From contig NZ_BJNW01000019.1 in assembly GCF_006539885.1 (NCBI RefSeq), positions 1 through 64,000 of the forward strand: DNA of 64,000 nt, written 5' to 3'. The notes beneath the pieces were generated by a model. It saw only the letters and a list, made by a program, of their open reading frames with translations. It did no database searches and was not told the origin of the DNA. The position numbers were made by a program, and so were the translations under genes. The stretch's first letter is position 1. Each line of letters starts with the position of its first letter. Shown piece by piece: positions 8,933-18,152 of the stretch. Source of the DNA: Kocuria varians. GTDB taxonomy: Bacteria; Actinomycetota; Actinomycetes; Actinomycetales; Micrococcaceae.

Positions 8933-9703
8933 TCAGGGGAGCGGGACGACGTCGAGCGCTGCGCCCGCGCGTTCGAGTGCCGCGATCTCGGCGGGGGCCG
9001 CCCCGGAGTCCGTGACGATCTCGTCCGTGCCGTCCGCCGGGACCACCCTGGCGCGCGCGGTGCGCCCGAGCTTGCCGCTGTCCGCGGCGAGGACCGTGCG
9101 CGCGGAGGCGGCGAGGCCCGCCTTCTTGACCGCGGCGTCGTCGAGGTCGTAGGCGGTCAGTCCGTCCGCTGCGCTGAGACCGCAGCACCCCAGGACGAAG
9201 GTGTCGAAGCGCAGCGCGCCGATGGATGCGAGCGCGAGCGGTCCCACGAGTGCCCCCTCGGTGGCACGGCACTGCCCGCCCGGGAGCCACAGCTGGGCCC
9301 GGCCCGGCGGGTCGCTGAGCACGCGGACGGCCTGCAGGGACAGCGGCATGACGGTGACCTCGCGGTCCTTCAGCAGGCGGGCGACCTCCACGCAGGTGGT
9401 GCCGCTGTCCAGGAGCACGGTCTCGCCGTCCGCGATCCGCCCGGCCACGGCCGCCGCGATGGCGCGCTTGGCGTCCTCCGCCTCGGAGGAGCGCAGGGAG
9501 AACGGGGGTTCCTCACCGCGCAGCAGCAGGGAGCGGGCGCCGCCGCGGTCGCGCTCGAGCACGCCCTGCGCGGCGAGGGCGTCCAGGTCCCGGCGGATGG
9601 TCATCTCGGAGGAGCCCGTGAGGCGCGCGAGGTCCTGCACGGACACGCGGCCGGAGTCGCGCACGGTCTCGGTGATCACCCGGTGTCGTTCTGTGCTGCT
9701 CAT
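8933..9703 (-). CDS. DeoR-family transcriptional regulator
   Basis: 256 residues. The N-terminal DeoR helix-turn-helix spans about residues 5-55 (RHRVITETVRDSGRVSVQDL, then SSEMTIRRDLDAL). The C-terminal sugar-phosphate sensor domain shows LLDSGTTCVEVARLL and VLAADSGKLGR. Such proteins usually repress a carbohydrate gene next door and are released by a phosphorylated sugar. The ATG at 9703 is preferred over a TTG nine codons upstream. It is divergent from an MFS transporter 87 bp away, its likely target. Confidence 0.88.
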   Translation of the reverse strand: MSSTERHRVITETVRDSGRVSVQDLARLTGSSEMTIRRDLDALAAQGVLERDRGGARSLLLRGEEPPFSLRSSEAEDAKRAIAAAVAGRIADGETVLLDSGTTCVEVARLLKDREVTVMPLSLQAVRVLSDPPGRAQLWLPGGQCRATEGALVGPLALASIGALRFDTFVLGCCGLSAADGLTAYDLDDAAVKKAGLAASARTVLAADSGKLGRTARARVVPADGTDEIVTDSGAAPAEIAALERAGAALDVVPLP

Positions 9704-9790
9704 GGGAGCATTCAACCGCACAGATTGCAAACACGCAATGTGATCGAAACAGCACTAACAAACATAAATAATGCTCGATACGCTCGGAGC
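9704..9790. promoter_or_regulatory. AT-rich divergent promoter/operator between deoR-type gene and MFS gene
   Basis: This short region is strikingly AT-rich for the window (for example AACAAACATAAATAATGC). It holds two inverted repeats: GAGCATT (9706-9712) with AATGCTC (9770-9776), and ATTGC (9724-9728) with GCAAT (9735-9739) across 6 bases. These are candidate operators for the DeoR-type regulator acting on both genes; binding is inferred. Confidence 0.5.
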
Positions 9791-11040
9791 ATGACTTCAA
9801 CGCTCCGGGCCGCCCGCTGGGCCACCCTCGTCTACTTCATCCTCTGCGGCACCCTCGTGGGCACGTGGCTCGTGCGCATCCCCGTGATCGAGGAGCGCGC
9901 CGGGATCGGGCACTCCACGCTCGGCACGCTGCTCGTGCTGCTCGGCGTGGGTGCGTTCCTCGGCATGCAGGTGGCCGGGCGGCTGAGCGACCGGCTGGGC
10001 GTCCACCGCGTGGTCCCGGTCTCCGCGGTCCTCGCGAGCCTCACCGTCGTGCTGCCCGGTCTCGCGGGCAACCTCTGGACGCTCGCCGCCGCCCTCGTGG
10101 TCTTCGGCTTCTGCCACGGCTGCCTGGACGCGAGCATGAACGCTCACGCCGTGCATGTGGAGGAGGGCTACGGGCGCCCCGTGATGTCCTCGTTCCACGC
10201 CATGTTCTCGATCGGCGGCGTGATCGCGGCACTCGCCGGTGCCGCGCTGGCCTTCGTGGGCCCGGCGGCCGGCATGGGCGTGGTGGGCGTCGTGAGCGCC
10301 GTCGTCGCGGTCGTGTCCGCCCGCTGGCTGCTGCGCGTGGACCTCGCCCCGCTGCCACGGCACAGCACGCCGACGACGCCGCGGCCACCGCCGCGCGCCG
10401 CGGCACCTCCCGGCGCGTCTGGATCCTCGCCGCCCTGGCCATGCTCGTGATGCTGACCGAGGGTGCGGCCAACGACTGGTCCGCCCTGCACCTGCGGGAC
10501 GTCCTCGGCACCTCCGCGGGCACCGCGGCCGTGGCGTTCGGCAGCTTCTCCGCGACCATGACCGTGGGACGCCTCGTGGCGGACCGGGTCGTGCAGCGCT
10601 TCGGGTCCGAGGCCGTGCTGCGCCACGGCGCCGCGCTCGCCGCCGTGGGTGCGCTCGCGGCGTCCTTCACCCCGTGGGTGTGGCTCGCGGTCGTGGGCTG
10701 GGGCGTGCTCGGTCTGGGGCTCTCCGGCTGTGTGCCGCAGCTGTTCAGCGCGGCCGGTCGGGTGGATCCCGCGATGGCGGGGACGAACGTGTCCCGGGTC
10801 GCGGGTCTCGGATACCTGGGCATGCTGGCCGGCCCAGCGGTGATCGGGTGGCTGACCCACGTGGTCCCGCTCAACCAAGCGTTCGTGCTGCTCGTGGTGC
10901 TGACGCTGATCGCCTCGGCCTCCGCGGGGGTGCTGTGCACCCGGTCCACCGCGGGCACCGGATCCACCGCGGACACGGGTACGCTCGATCCGGCCGAGCA
11001 CGCGGACACCACGAGCACCCCGGAGGTCGCCCATGTCTGA
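9791..11040 (+). pseudogene. MFS transporter (fucose-permease-like), frameshifted
   Basis: The first frame opens with an ATG at 9791 and gives six transmembrane helices of an MFS protein (ending near SARWLLRVDLAPLP at about 10355). It then turns into a Pro/Arg-rich tail and stops at 10450. The second half continues in another frame from about 10380 (TSRRVWILAALAMLVMLTEG) to 11040 with six more helices. One base seems to be lost in the interdomain loop between 10350 and 10380. Joined, the product is about 415 residues, normal for MFS. Divergence from a DeoR regulator suggests sugar transport. It is either a real pseudogene or a sequence error. Confidence 0.75.
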
Positions 11041-11752
11041 CACCCTCACGCCCGAGGAGTTCCTCGCGGCCTGCACCGTGGGCCCCGCGGTGCTGGAGCT
11101 GCGGCCGGACTACCGCGCCGAGCTGCTGGTGGTCGAGGGGCTCGACGCGCACGCGGCGTCGTCGTGCGCGGACGAACTGATCGCGCGGGCCGAGGCCTGT
11201 GCGCGCGAACTGCTCGCGGAGACGCCCGTGGACCAGCTGCCGCACATCGCCGCGTGGCGCGAGGCGTACCGCGCGTTCGGCGCCAAGCCGCAGCGCACCC
11301 GCAACAGCCTGGAGGCGCTGACCCGCCGCGCGGAGGGCGGGCTGCCCCGCGTGAACGCCCTGACCGACCTCTACAACGCGATCTCCGTGCTGCACCAGAT
11401 CCCGCTGGGCGGGGAGGACCTGGACCGCTACGACGGCGCGGCGCACCTCGTGCGTGCGACGGGCGACGAGGCGTTCGATACGGTCTCCGGCGGCGAGGAC
11501 GTCGTGGAGCACCCGGACGCCGGGGAGGTCGTGTGGCGCGACGACGCCGGGGTCACGTGCCGCCGCTGGAACTGGCGGCAGGGCCGTCGCACCGCGCTCT
11601 CGGACGGCGCCACCCGCGCGCTGTTCATCATGGGCGCGCTCGGTCCCGTGTCCGACGACGCTCTGGAAGCGGCTGGTGACGAGCTCGCCTCCTCGTTGGC
11701 CTCCCTGGGGGACGGCATCACCGTGACGCGGCGGACGCTCGGCGCCGCCTGA
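11033..11752 (+). CDS. Stand-alone B3/B4 tRNA-binding-domain protein
   Basis: 239 residues resembling the B3/B4 editing-type domain of phenylalanyl-tRNA synthetase beta subunits, here as a free protein. Family-like stretches are WREAYRAFGAKPQRTRNSLEAL near residue 80 and LPRVNALTDLYNAISVLHQIP near residue 103, followed by a C-terminal GATRALFIMG. Free B3/B4 proteins are thought to edit or bind aminoacylated substrates, but the substrate here is unknown. The ATG at 11033 overlaps the MFS gene end by 8 bp, so the two are probably co-transcribed. Confidence 0.82.
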   Translation: MSDTLTPEEFLAACTVGPAVLELRPDYRAELLVVEGLDAHAASSCADELIARAEACARELLAETPVDQLPHIAAWREAYRAFGAKPQRTRNSLEALTRRAEGGLPRVNALTDLYNAISVLHQIPLGGEDLDRYDGAAHLVRATGDEAFDTVSGGEDVVEHPDAGEVVWRDDAGVTCRRWNWRQGRRTALSDGATRALFIMGALGPVSDDALEAAGDELASSLASLGDGITVTRRTLGAA

Positions 11753-11756
11753 GACC

Positions 11757-12533
11757 CTACGCGGCGTCGTCGTCGGCCGTGGCCCCGAGGTAGAAGCGGG
11801 CGGCGTTGTTCCAGAACACGTCCGCGACCTGGTCCTCGGACAGTGCGACCTGCACCACGCGGAGGTCCTCGTCCCGGAAGGGCCGGCGCGCCCTGGTGGA
11901 GGGCAGGTCCGTGCCCACCATGAGCGCCGTGGGATCCGTAGCGACGATCGCGCGGATCGTGTCCGCGGGGTCCAGCTCCACGCGGCCGAAGCCCGTGGCC
12001 TTGACCTTCACCCCCTGCTCGACGAGCCGCAGCAGGGCGGGCAGGCCGTCCTCGTGCATGCCCAGGTGGTCGATGCTCGCGGCCGGGAGGGATGCGATCC
12101 GGCGGGAGAGTGCTGAGTCGATGGTGCGGGCGTCGATGTAGAACTCCGCGTGCCAACCGGCGAGGTCGTGGACGCGCCGGGCAAGCCGGTCGAGGTCGTC
12201 CAGGTCCGCCGAGCCGCCGCGGGCCACGTTGAAGCGCACCGCCCGCACGCCCGCCCCGTGCAGCTCCAGGATCCGCTCGTCGGGGGTGTCACCGGGGATC
12301 TGGGTGACGCCCACGAAGCCCGGCCCGAGGGCGGCGAGCGCGTCCACCAGGTAGCCCTGGTCGAAGGCCTGGAAGGACCCGGAGACCACCGCACCCCCGG
12401 CGATGCAGAGCCCCTCGGTCCGGCGCCGGTAGTCCGCCACGGTGAACGGCTCCGGCAGGAACCCGTTGTTCGCCACGAGCGGGTGGACGGGGTCCACGAT
12501 GTGCAGGTGGGTGTCGAACAGGCGCTGGGCCAT
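11757..12533 (-). CDS. Amidohydrolase family (TIM-barrel metal-dependent hydrolase)
   Basis: 258 residues of the amidohydrolase-2 type. FDTHLHIVDP at residue 6 is the HxH metal site. ASIDHLGMHEDGLP, TGFGRVELDP and VGTDLPSTR supply the later His and Asp positions. Relatives hydrolyse lactones or decarboxylate cyclic acids; the substrate is not readable here. GAAGGAG sits 5 bases before the ATG at 12533 and settles the start. The 146 bp to the next gene upstream are G-rich and carry nothing I recognise. Confidence 0.87.
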   Translation of the reverse strand: MAQRLFDTHLHIVDPVHPLVANNGFLPEPFTVADYRRRTEGLCIAGGAVVSGSFQAFDQGYLVDALAALGPGFVGVTQIPGDTPDERILELHGAGVRAVRFNVARGGSADLDDLDRLARRVHDLAGWHAEFYIDARTIDSALSRRIASLPAASIDHLGMHEDGLPALLRLVEQGVKVKATGFGRVELDPADTIRAIVATDPTALMVGTDLPSTRARRPFRDEDLRVVQVALSEDQVADVFWNNAARFYLGATADDDAA

Positions 12534-12679
12534 GGGGTACTCCTTCGGGGGCGGGGCTGGCTGGACGGGGCGGCTCTCGGGTTGGGCTGGCGCTGGCGCG
12601 GCGCCGGGCGGGGTCCGCGGGGCCCGTCGTGCGGGTCGGGCCGGTGCTGTGCGGTGGGGTGCTGTGGGGTGCGTCGGTG

Positions 12680-13894
12680 CTAGTCGATCACGGATCGCGG
12701 TGCGGCGGGAAACATGCGTCGCGCCGTCGCCGGGGCCAGCGCCAGGACGACGCCGCGCACCAGCGCCCCGGCCACGGCCAGGCCGCCGGCGAGGAGGAGG
12801 CCCGCCACGGCGTCGTGCTCGCCCAGCGCCCCACCCGTGAGGAACCCGCCGACGAGGCAGCACGTGACGATCCAGCGGTAGGCCGCCCAGGCCCTGCCCT
12901 GCTCCTCCGGTGCCACGCCGGTGAGGAGGGTGCGCGAGGCGGCCGCGTTGAAGACGCCGTTCGCGGCACCGCCCAGCAGGAACAGGGGCGCGCCGAGTCC
13001 GAACCCGGGCAGTCCCAGGGCCAGGACGAGGAAGACCGCGCCCATGCCGCCGGCGCCCGTCACGAGCATCGCGGGGGCCGCCCAGCGCGTCACCCGCCCG
13101 GCCGCCTGCCCGCCGAGCACGACCCCGAGCCCCCACAGGCCCCAGGCCGCACCGACCCACGCGGGGTCCCACGCGGCGTCGTGCGTGAGCACGAAGACCC
13201 CGGACACACCCTCGATGGACGTCGCGAAAACTGTGCACGCCAGCAGGGCCACCCCCGCCACTCCGAAAGCGGCCGGACGCAGTAGACGGCGCAGGCCGAG
13301 CAGCACGCCCCCGCCGGGGGAGGCGTCCAGCGGCAGGGGAGCGCGGCCGGTCACGAACACCGCGACCACGGCCAGCAGGGCGAACGTCGCGGCGTTGACG
13401 CACAGCAGCGGCGCAATTCCACCGACCCCGAACGCGATCCCGCCGAGCGCCGCACCGCACGCCTGCGAGAGCCCGTTGACCGTGGCCAGGTGCCCGCTGA
13501 TCCTCCGGTGGTCGTGGCTGCGCAGCGCGATGAGCTTGCTCGCCACGGGCGCGGTGAGCGCGGAGACGGCACTCACGGCGGCCACGCACACCACGATCAC
13601 GGTGTCCTCGCGTGTCACCGCCATGACCAGGAAGAGCGCGGCCTGCACGCCCAGGGACACCGGCCACCACCACCAGCGCAGCGCCCGGTCCACGAGCACC
13701 CCGCCGAAGAGGCCCAGCCCGATCGCGGGCACGGTCTGGGCCAGCAGGATCGCCGCGAGCAGGTGCGGGGCGCCGGACTCCGCGGCGCGCAGGGAGAAGG
13801 CGATCGCGGCGACGTCGTCACCGCACGCGGAGATCAGCAGCCCCGCCAGCAGGACCACGAGGGACGCGTCCCGGCGCGGTTGCGGCGGTGTCAC
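12680..13894 (-). CDS. MFS transporter
   Basis: 404 residues, about 11-12 transmembrane helices, a typical MFS exporter. The first helix is at residues 12-30 (LVVLLAGLLISACGDDVAAI), and WWWWPVSLGVQAALFLVMAV lies further on. The GTG at 13894 overlaps the stop of the upstream DUF2087 gene (GTGA), which indicates translational coupling and decides the start. Substrate unknown; the fold resembles drug or siderophore exporters of the enterobactin-exporter type. Confidence 0.85.
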   Translation of the reverse strand: MTPPQPRRDASLVVLLAGLLISACGDDVAAIAFSLRAAESGAPHLLAAILLAQTVPAIGLGLFGGVLVDRALRWWWWPVSLGVQAALFLVMAVTREDTVIVVCVAAVSAVSALTAPVASKLIALRSHDHRRISGHLATVNGLSQACGAALGGIAFGVGGIAPLLCVNAATFALLAVVAVFVTGRAPLPLDASPGGGVLLGLRRLLRPAAFGVAGVALLACTVFATSIEGVSGVFVLTHDAAWDPAWVGAAWGLWGLGVVLGGQAAGRVTRWAAPAMLVTGAGGMGAVFLVLALGLPGFGLGAPLFLLGGAANGVFNAAASRTLLTGVAPEEQGRAWAAYRWIVTCCLVGGFLTGGALGEHDAVAGLLLAGGLAVAGALVRGVVLALAPATARRMFPAAPRSVID

Positions 13895-14448
13895 GCGCGG
13901 TTGCTGAGGTGGAGGGGCAGCCACAGGGCCTCCCACGCGGGCGTCTCCTGCCGCTCCGACGCCGAGCGCTCGGGCAGCTCCTCCGGCAGCCAGTAAACCC
14001 CGGCGTCCCGCCGCAGGTAGCCGTACTCCACGAGCTCGCGCCGCCAGAACGCCTGGTCCTCCACGACGGTCAGCAGGATCCGGTTGATCTCCGGCTCCGA
14101 GTAGGTGCGTCCCGCCGGGATCAGCGAGATCAGGTGCAGCAGCACGAACACACGAGCACGCCGACGGGCGGGGGTGTCCACCAGACAACCGTCGCGTAGG
14201 AACCGGGCGAGCATCCTGCGGTATTCGTCGTGGGCACGCTGCCACTCGTCGGGGTCCACGCCGGTGGGGACGGGCGGCGCGGTGGGGACGGCCCGCTCGG
14301 GAGCGGCCGGTGGTGCGCTGCGACGCGTGGCCTCGGCCTCCGACGGGCCGCCCTCTCGCAGGAGGTCCGCGCGGGCGGAGGTGTAGTTCTGACCGGTCGC
14401 GCGCATGCGGGCGCGTACCAGGGTCTTGAAGTCGTTGTCTCGTGTCAT
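13891..14448 (-). CDS. DUF2087-domain protein
   Basis: 185 residues. The C-terminal half matches the DUF2087 pattern: FLRDGCLVDTPARRRARVFV near residue 100, then YSEPEINRILLTVVEDQAFW and RRELVEYGYLRRDAGVYWLP. That module has a winged-helix look and often accompanies HTH regulators. The N-terminal half is charged, with a low-complexity Pro/Ala stretch. The ATG at 14448 (MTRDNDFKTLV) is preferred to a much longer upstream frame of poor composition. It is coupled to the MFS gene downstream, so it may regulate or modulate that exporter. Confidence 0.75.
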   Translation of the reverse strand: MTRDNDFKTLVRARMRATGQNYTSARADLLREGGPSEAEATRRSAPPAAPERAVPTAPPVPTGVDPDEWQRAHDEYRRMLARFLRDGCLVDTPARRRARVFVLLHLISLIPAGRTYSEPEINRILLTVVEDQAFWRRELVEYGYLRRDAGVYWLPEELPERSASERQETPAWEALWLPLHLSNRA

Positions 14449-14717
14449 CTCGTACCAGGACCGGGCGAACCACCCCCAGCATGATCGCGCGGTCGGACGA
14501 GGAACCACGGTGGACGACGGCCCGAGAATGCTCTTCCCTTCGCCGCTGCGCAGGAGCTGGGGTCCGTGCGCGGGCTGGGCGCTGGGCACGCCGACTGCAC
14601 GAGAGTATGCCACATCACGTTCGGCGCAGGCACCCGTGGCTACACTCGGAACCCCCAGCGGTGGGCGCGCCGGGCTGCTCCCACCCACCCCCACGCACAG
14701 GAAGCACGAGGCCGCCG

Positions 14718-17700
14718 ATGGTGGACACACTCGCAGTCACGGACTACCTCGCGCGAGTCGTGCGACGGGGTCGGCTGGACGAGGTGGAGTTCAAGGACTC
14801 CCCGTACGTGGCGGCCACCGAGGGGGAGGTGCGTGGCGGCTCGCTGACCCGTGAGCACGCCGACGCACTCTTCTCCGCGCACGACGCCGCCGCGGGGCGC
14901 CGCGGGCGGGGCGCGGCACCGTCGTCCTCCGCCACCACGGCGACGGCATGGGCATCGGCGGCGTCGGCGGCGCCAGCGACGGCGAATGCAGTGGCTGAGA
15001 CACGACCGGAACGCTCAGAGGCTGGCGCTGCAGCCAGCCCGACAGACGGTTCTACCGGGGGTGCCTCGGACGATGCAGGTTCCTGGGACGACGACGGGCC
15101 CCCGCTCTCCGTGGTGATCGCCCCGATCTCCCTGGAGCTGCGCGATGGCGGGCACACCGGGCTGCTCCTGCTGGAGGCGCAGCTCTTCCGGGACGGCCGT
15201 CTGGTCCCCATCCTGGAGACCGCGAGCTCACCGTGGATCCCCTCGGAGCGGCTCTCGTCCCCGATGGTCGGTGACCGTGAGGTCATGGTGGGGGAGCTCT
15301 CGCAGTTCTGGGCGTACTCGCGGCGGGAGCTGGGCGCGGAGATCTCGCGGGCGGCGTCGATGGCGGACGCGCTCGACCTCGCGCGCGGTCTCTTCGAGGA
15401 CGTCGCAGGGGAGAGCGTCGAGGAGTTCGCGGCGCACCAGCCCGGGACCTCGCGGGTGGAGCACGAGCTGTGCTTCGTGCGGGAGCTGGACCGGGTCAAC
15501 GCCGTGGGCGGGCTCCTGGACGTCTACGACCACGTGGCCACGCACGGTGCGCCCCCGCTGCTGGACCGGCTGTGCCAGGGCTGGCGGGGAGCGCGCATCT
15601 CCGAGCGGGCGATCCACGAGGGTGACGGTCTGGCCGAGACCATGACCCTGTCCTGCGGGTCGATGAGCGACGGCTTCCCCCTGACCCCCTCCCAGCGCCG
15701 GGCCGTGCACGCGTTCCTGAGCGGCACGGACGGGGACGTCACCGCCGTGAGCGGTCCGCCGGGGACGGGCAAGACGACGATGCTGCAAGCCGTCGTCGCC
15801 AACATGCTCACCCGCCGCGCGCTCGACGGCGAGGACGCGCCCGTGATCGTGGGGACCTCCACGAACAACCAGGCCGTCACCAACATCATCTCCTCGTTCA
15901 GCTCCGTGACGAAGAACGAACCGGGCACCCTGGACCTGCGGTGGCTGCCGGGCGTCGAGAACGGCCGCGCGGCCCCGGACACCCCGCTGCGCTCCCTGGC
16001 CGTCTACTGCCCGGCCTCCTCCCGGCTCGCGGAGGCCCGCGCACGCTACCTGGTGGAGCAGACGAACAAGAGCGGCACGTACACGGACTTCAGCGACCCG
16101 GGCTACCTGGAGGACGCGAAGACGGCGTTCGTCATGCGCGCCAGTGCGTACTTCGGCCACGCCCACGACATCGCCGGGATCCAGGGCTGGATCTCGGACG
16201 CGCTCGCCGAGGTCGACGCTCTGCGCACGGCCCTGATCGAGGAGATGTCCCGGCACGGGGCGTCGTCGCGGTATGCGGCACTGTGCGCCCGGGCGGAGGC
16301 GTCCCCGCACCTCGCGGAGGTGGCCGGGGTCGCGGCGCTCGCCGCGTGCACGGACCTCCCCGAGCTCGACGCCGCCCTGGACACCACCCTGCGCTACGCC
16401 GAGTTCTGGCTCGCCGTGCACTACTACGAGTCCCGGTGGCTGCTCACGGAGGACTTCGTGGCCCCCGAGGACCGGTTCAAGAACACGGCCCGGGTGATGA
16501 GCACCTACTGGCCGCAGGCCGCCGCCCTGACCCCGTGCTTCGTGATGACCGCCTACCAGGTGCCCCGCTACTTCTCGCTCTGGACGAAGAACGGGGAGCC
16601 CGCGGCATTCGACACCGGGCGGATCGATCTCCTGATCGTGGACGAGGCCGGTCAGGTGGACACACCCATCGGGCTGCCGGCGTTCGCCCTGGCCTCGCGA
16701 GCACTCGTGGTGGGGGACGAGAAGCAGCTCGCACCGGTATGGTCGATCGACGAGGAGACCGACCGCGAGGTCGCCGCCGGCGCGGGCATCTCCGCGGCCG
16801 AGTGGACCGAGGACCTGAAGGTGCGCGGACTCACCTGCTCGCCCCACTCGAGCCTGATGCGCGCCGCGTCCCACGCCTCCCTGTGGTGCTACGACGACGG
16901 CGCCCCCGGCCTCTTCCTCTCCGAGCACTTCCGCTGCCACCCGGACATCATCGGCTACTGCAACGACCTGCTCTACCACGGGCTGCTGGAGCCGAAGCGC
17001 CCGGCGTCCGCGTCACGGATCGAGGGGCCGGCGTTCCTGTTCACAGAGGTGCCGGGCTCGCACGACGTCACCCACGGGTCCAGCCGCCAGAACCAGGCGG
17101 AGGCGGAGTTCGTCGCCCGGTGGCTCGTGACCACCTACGGGCACCTCCGGGACCTCTACATCACCCGGGAGCCGGACCCGGAGAAGGCCCCGGCGGAGGA
17201 TGAGCTGATCGCCGTGGTGACGCCGTTCAGCGCGCAGGCCCGGCTGATCACCCGGGAACTGCGCCGCGCGGCGTCGTCGTCCGAGGCTCCTGCCGACCTC
17301 CCCGCGCGGTTCGCGGAGAAGATCACGGTGGGCACCGCTCACCGGCTGCAGGGCGCGGAACGGCCCGTGGTGCTCTTCTCGGCGGTCTACGGGCAGAACA
17401 GCGGGCGGGCCGGGTTCATCGACGCGAACCCCGAACTGATGAACGTGGCCGTGTCCCGCGCGAAGGACCTTTTCATCGTGTGCGCCGCGGCGAACCGCTG
17501 GGACAACGGACCCGTGTTCGAGGCGATGACGCCGGTGGCGCACCGTTCGGACGCCCGGTTCGGCGCGGCTGAGGAACCGTCCTCCCAAACGTCGGACGTG
17601 CCGGATGCGCTGCTCGCGGGTACCGCTGGAGCTCTCGACGCCGCACAGGTTCCGGACGCCGCGCCCGCGCCGGAGAGCCAGTCGTCTCCCGGGGCCGACG

Positions 17701-18122
17701 TTCCGCCGGGCGCCGGGGCCGTCCCGGACCCCGGTGCCACCCCGGGAACGGACTCGGGCGACGTCGGGCCGGGAACGACAGCCCCCGACGTCGTCGCCGG
17801 TCCCGCGCTCGGCGCAGGGGCCGATGACGGGCCGCCCTCGACCCCGCTGACCCTCACGGCCCTGCTCGCGCAGTGGCGGGAGCACGGCATGCTCACCGAG
17901 CACGACGCCGCCCTGGCCACGAGCGCGTGGAACCTGCGGCTCGCGGAGGCCGGCGTGCTGGAGGGCGAGACGGGGGCGTGGGAGCCTACCGCGCTCGCCG
18001 GACGGCTGGGCGTGTTGACGGAGCAGCGGCGCGGTGCCAAGGGGCAGGAGTACACCGCGATCATGTACACCCCGCGGATGCGGATGCTGCTGGAGGAGCT
18101 GTACCGCGAGGGTCTGCTCTGA
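14718..18122 (+). CDS. Large SF1 (UPF1/DNA2-like) helicase
   Basis: 1134 residues. All key SF1 motifs are visible: Walker A GPPGTGKTT at 346-354, Walker B LLIVDEAGQVD around 638-648, motif III VVGDEKQLAP around 665-674, GTAHRLQGAERPV (motif V) around 872-884, and MNVAVSRAKD (motif VI) at 908-917. An insertion of about 200 residues lies between motifs Ia and II. There are Ala/Ser-rich low-complexity segments near 57-124 and 947-1044, and a C-terminal winged-helix-like domain after 1045 (LTALLAQWREHGMLTEHDAA). The ATG at 14718 lacks a strong RBS. No nuclease or other partner is next to it. The role could be DNA repair, RNA metabolism or defence; I cannot decide. Confidence 0.85.
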   Translation: MVDTLAVTDYLARVVRRGRLDEVEFKDSPYVAATEGEVRGGSLTREHADALFSAHDAAAGRRGRGAAPSSSATTATAWASAASAAPATANAVAETRPERSEAGAAASPTDGSTGGASDDAGSWDDDGPPLSVVIAPISLELRDGGHTGLLLLEAQLFRDGRLVPILETASSPWIPSERLSSPMVGDREVMVGELSQFWAYSRRELGAEISRAASMADALDLARGLFEDVAGESVEEFAAHQPGTSRVEHELCFVRELDRVNAVGGLLDVYDHVATHGAPPLLDRLCQGWRGARISERAIHEGDGLAETMTLSCGSMSDGFPLTPSQRRAVHAFLSGTDGDVTAVSGPPGTGKTTMLQAVVANMLTRRALDGEDAPVIVGTSTNNQAVTNIISSFSSVTKNEPGTLDLRWLPGVENGRAAPDTPLRSLAVYCPASSRLAEARARYLVEQTNKSGTYTDFSDPGYLEDAKTAFVMRASAYFGHAHDIAGIQGWISDALAEVDALRTALIEEMSRHGASSRYAALCARAEASPHLAEVAGVAALAACTDLPELDAALDTTLRYAEFWLAVHYYESRWLLTEDFVAPEDRFKNTARVMSTYWPQAAALTPCFVMTAYQVPRYFSLWTKNGEPAAFDTGRIDLLIVDEAGQVDTPIGLPAFALASRALVVGDEKQLAPVWSIDEETDREVAAGAGISAAEWTEDLKVRGLTCSPHSSLMRAASHASLWCYDDGAPGLFLSEHFRCHPDIIGYCNDLLYHGLLEPKRPASASRIEGPAFLFTEVPGSHDVTHGSSRQNQAEAEFVARWLVTTYGHLRDLYITREPDPEKAPAEDELIAVVTPFSAQARLITRELRRAASSSEAPADLPARFAEKITVGTAHRLQGAERPVVLFSAVYGQNSGRAGFIDANPELMNVAVSRAKDLFIVCAAANRWDNGPVFEAMTPVAHRSDARFGAAEEPSSQTSDVPDALLAGTAGALDAAQVPDAAPAPESQSSPGADVPPGAGAVPDPGATPGTDSGDVGPGTTAPDVVAGPALGAGADDGPPSTPLTLTALLAQWREHGMLTEHDAALATSAWNLRLAEAGVLEGETGAWEPTALAGRLGVLTEQRRGAKGQEYTAIMYTPRMRMLLEELYREGLL

Positions 18123-18152
18123 TCCGGCAGACGCGTACCTCAGCGGCGGCAC

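Noticed and set aside
14718-18122. Antiphage defence system centred on the helicase
   Set aside because: No nuclease, methylase, protease or sensor gene adjoins it; the neighbours are an MFS exporter, a DUF2087 protein and an ABC importer. Kept only as an open question.
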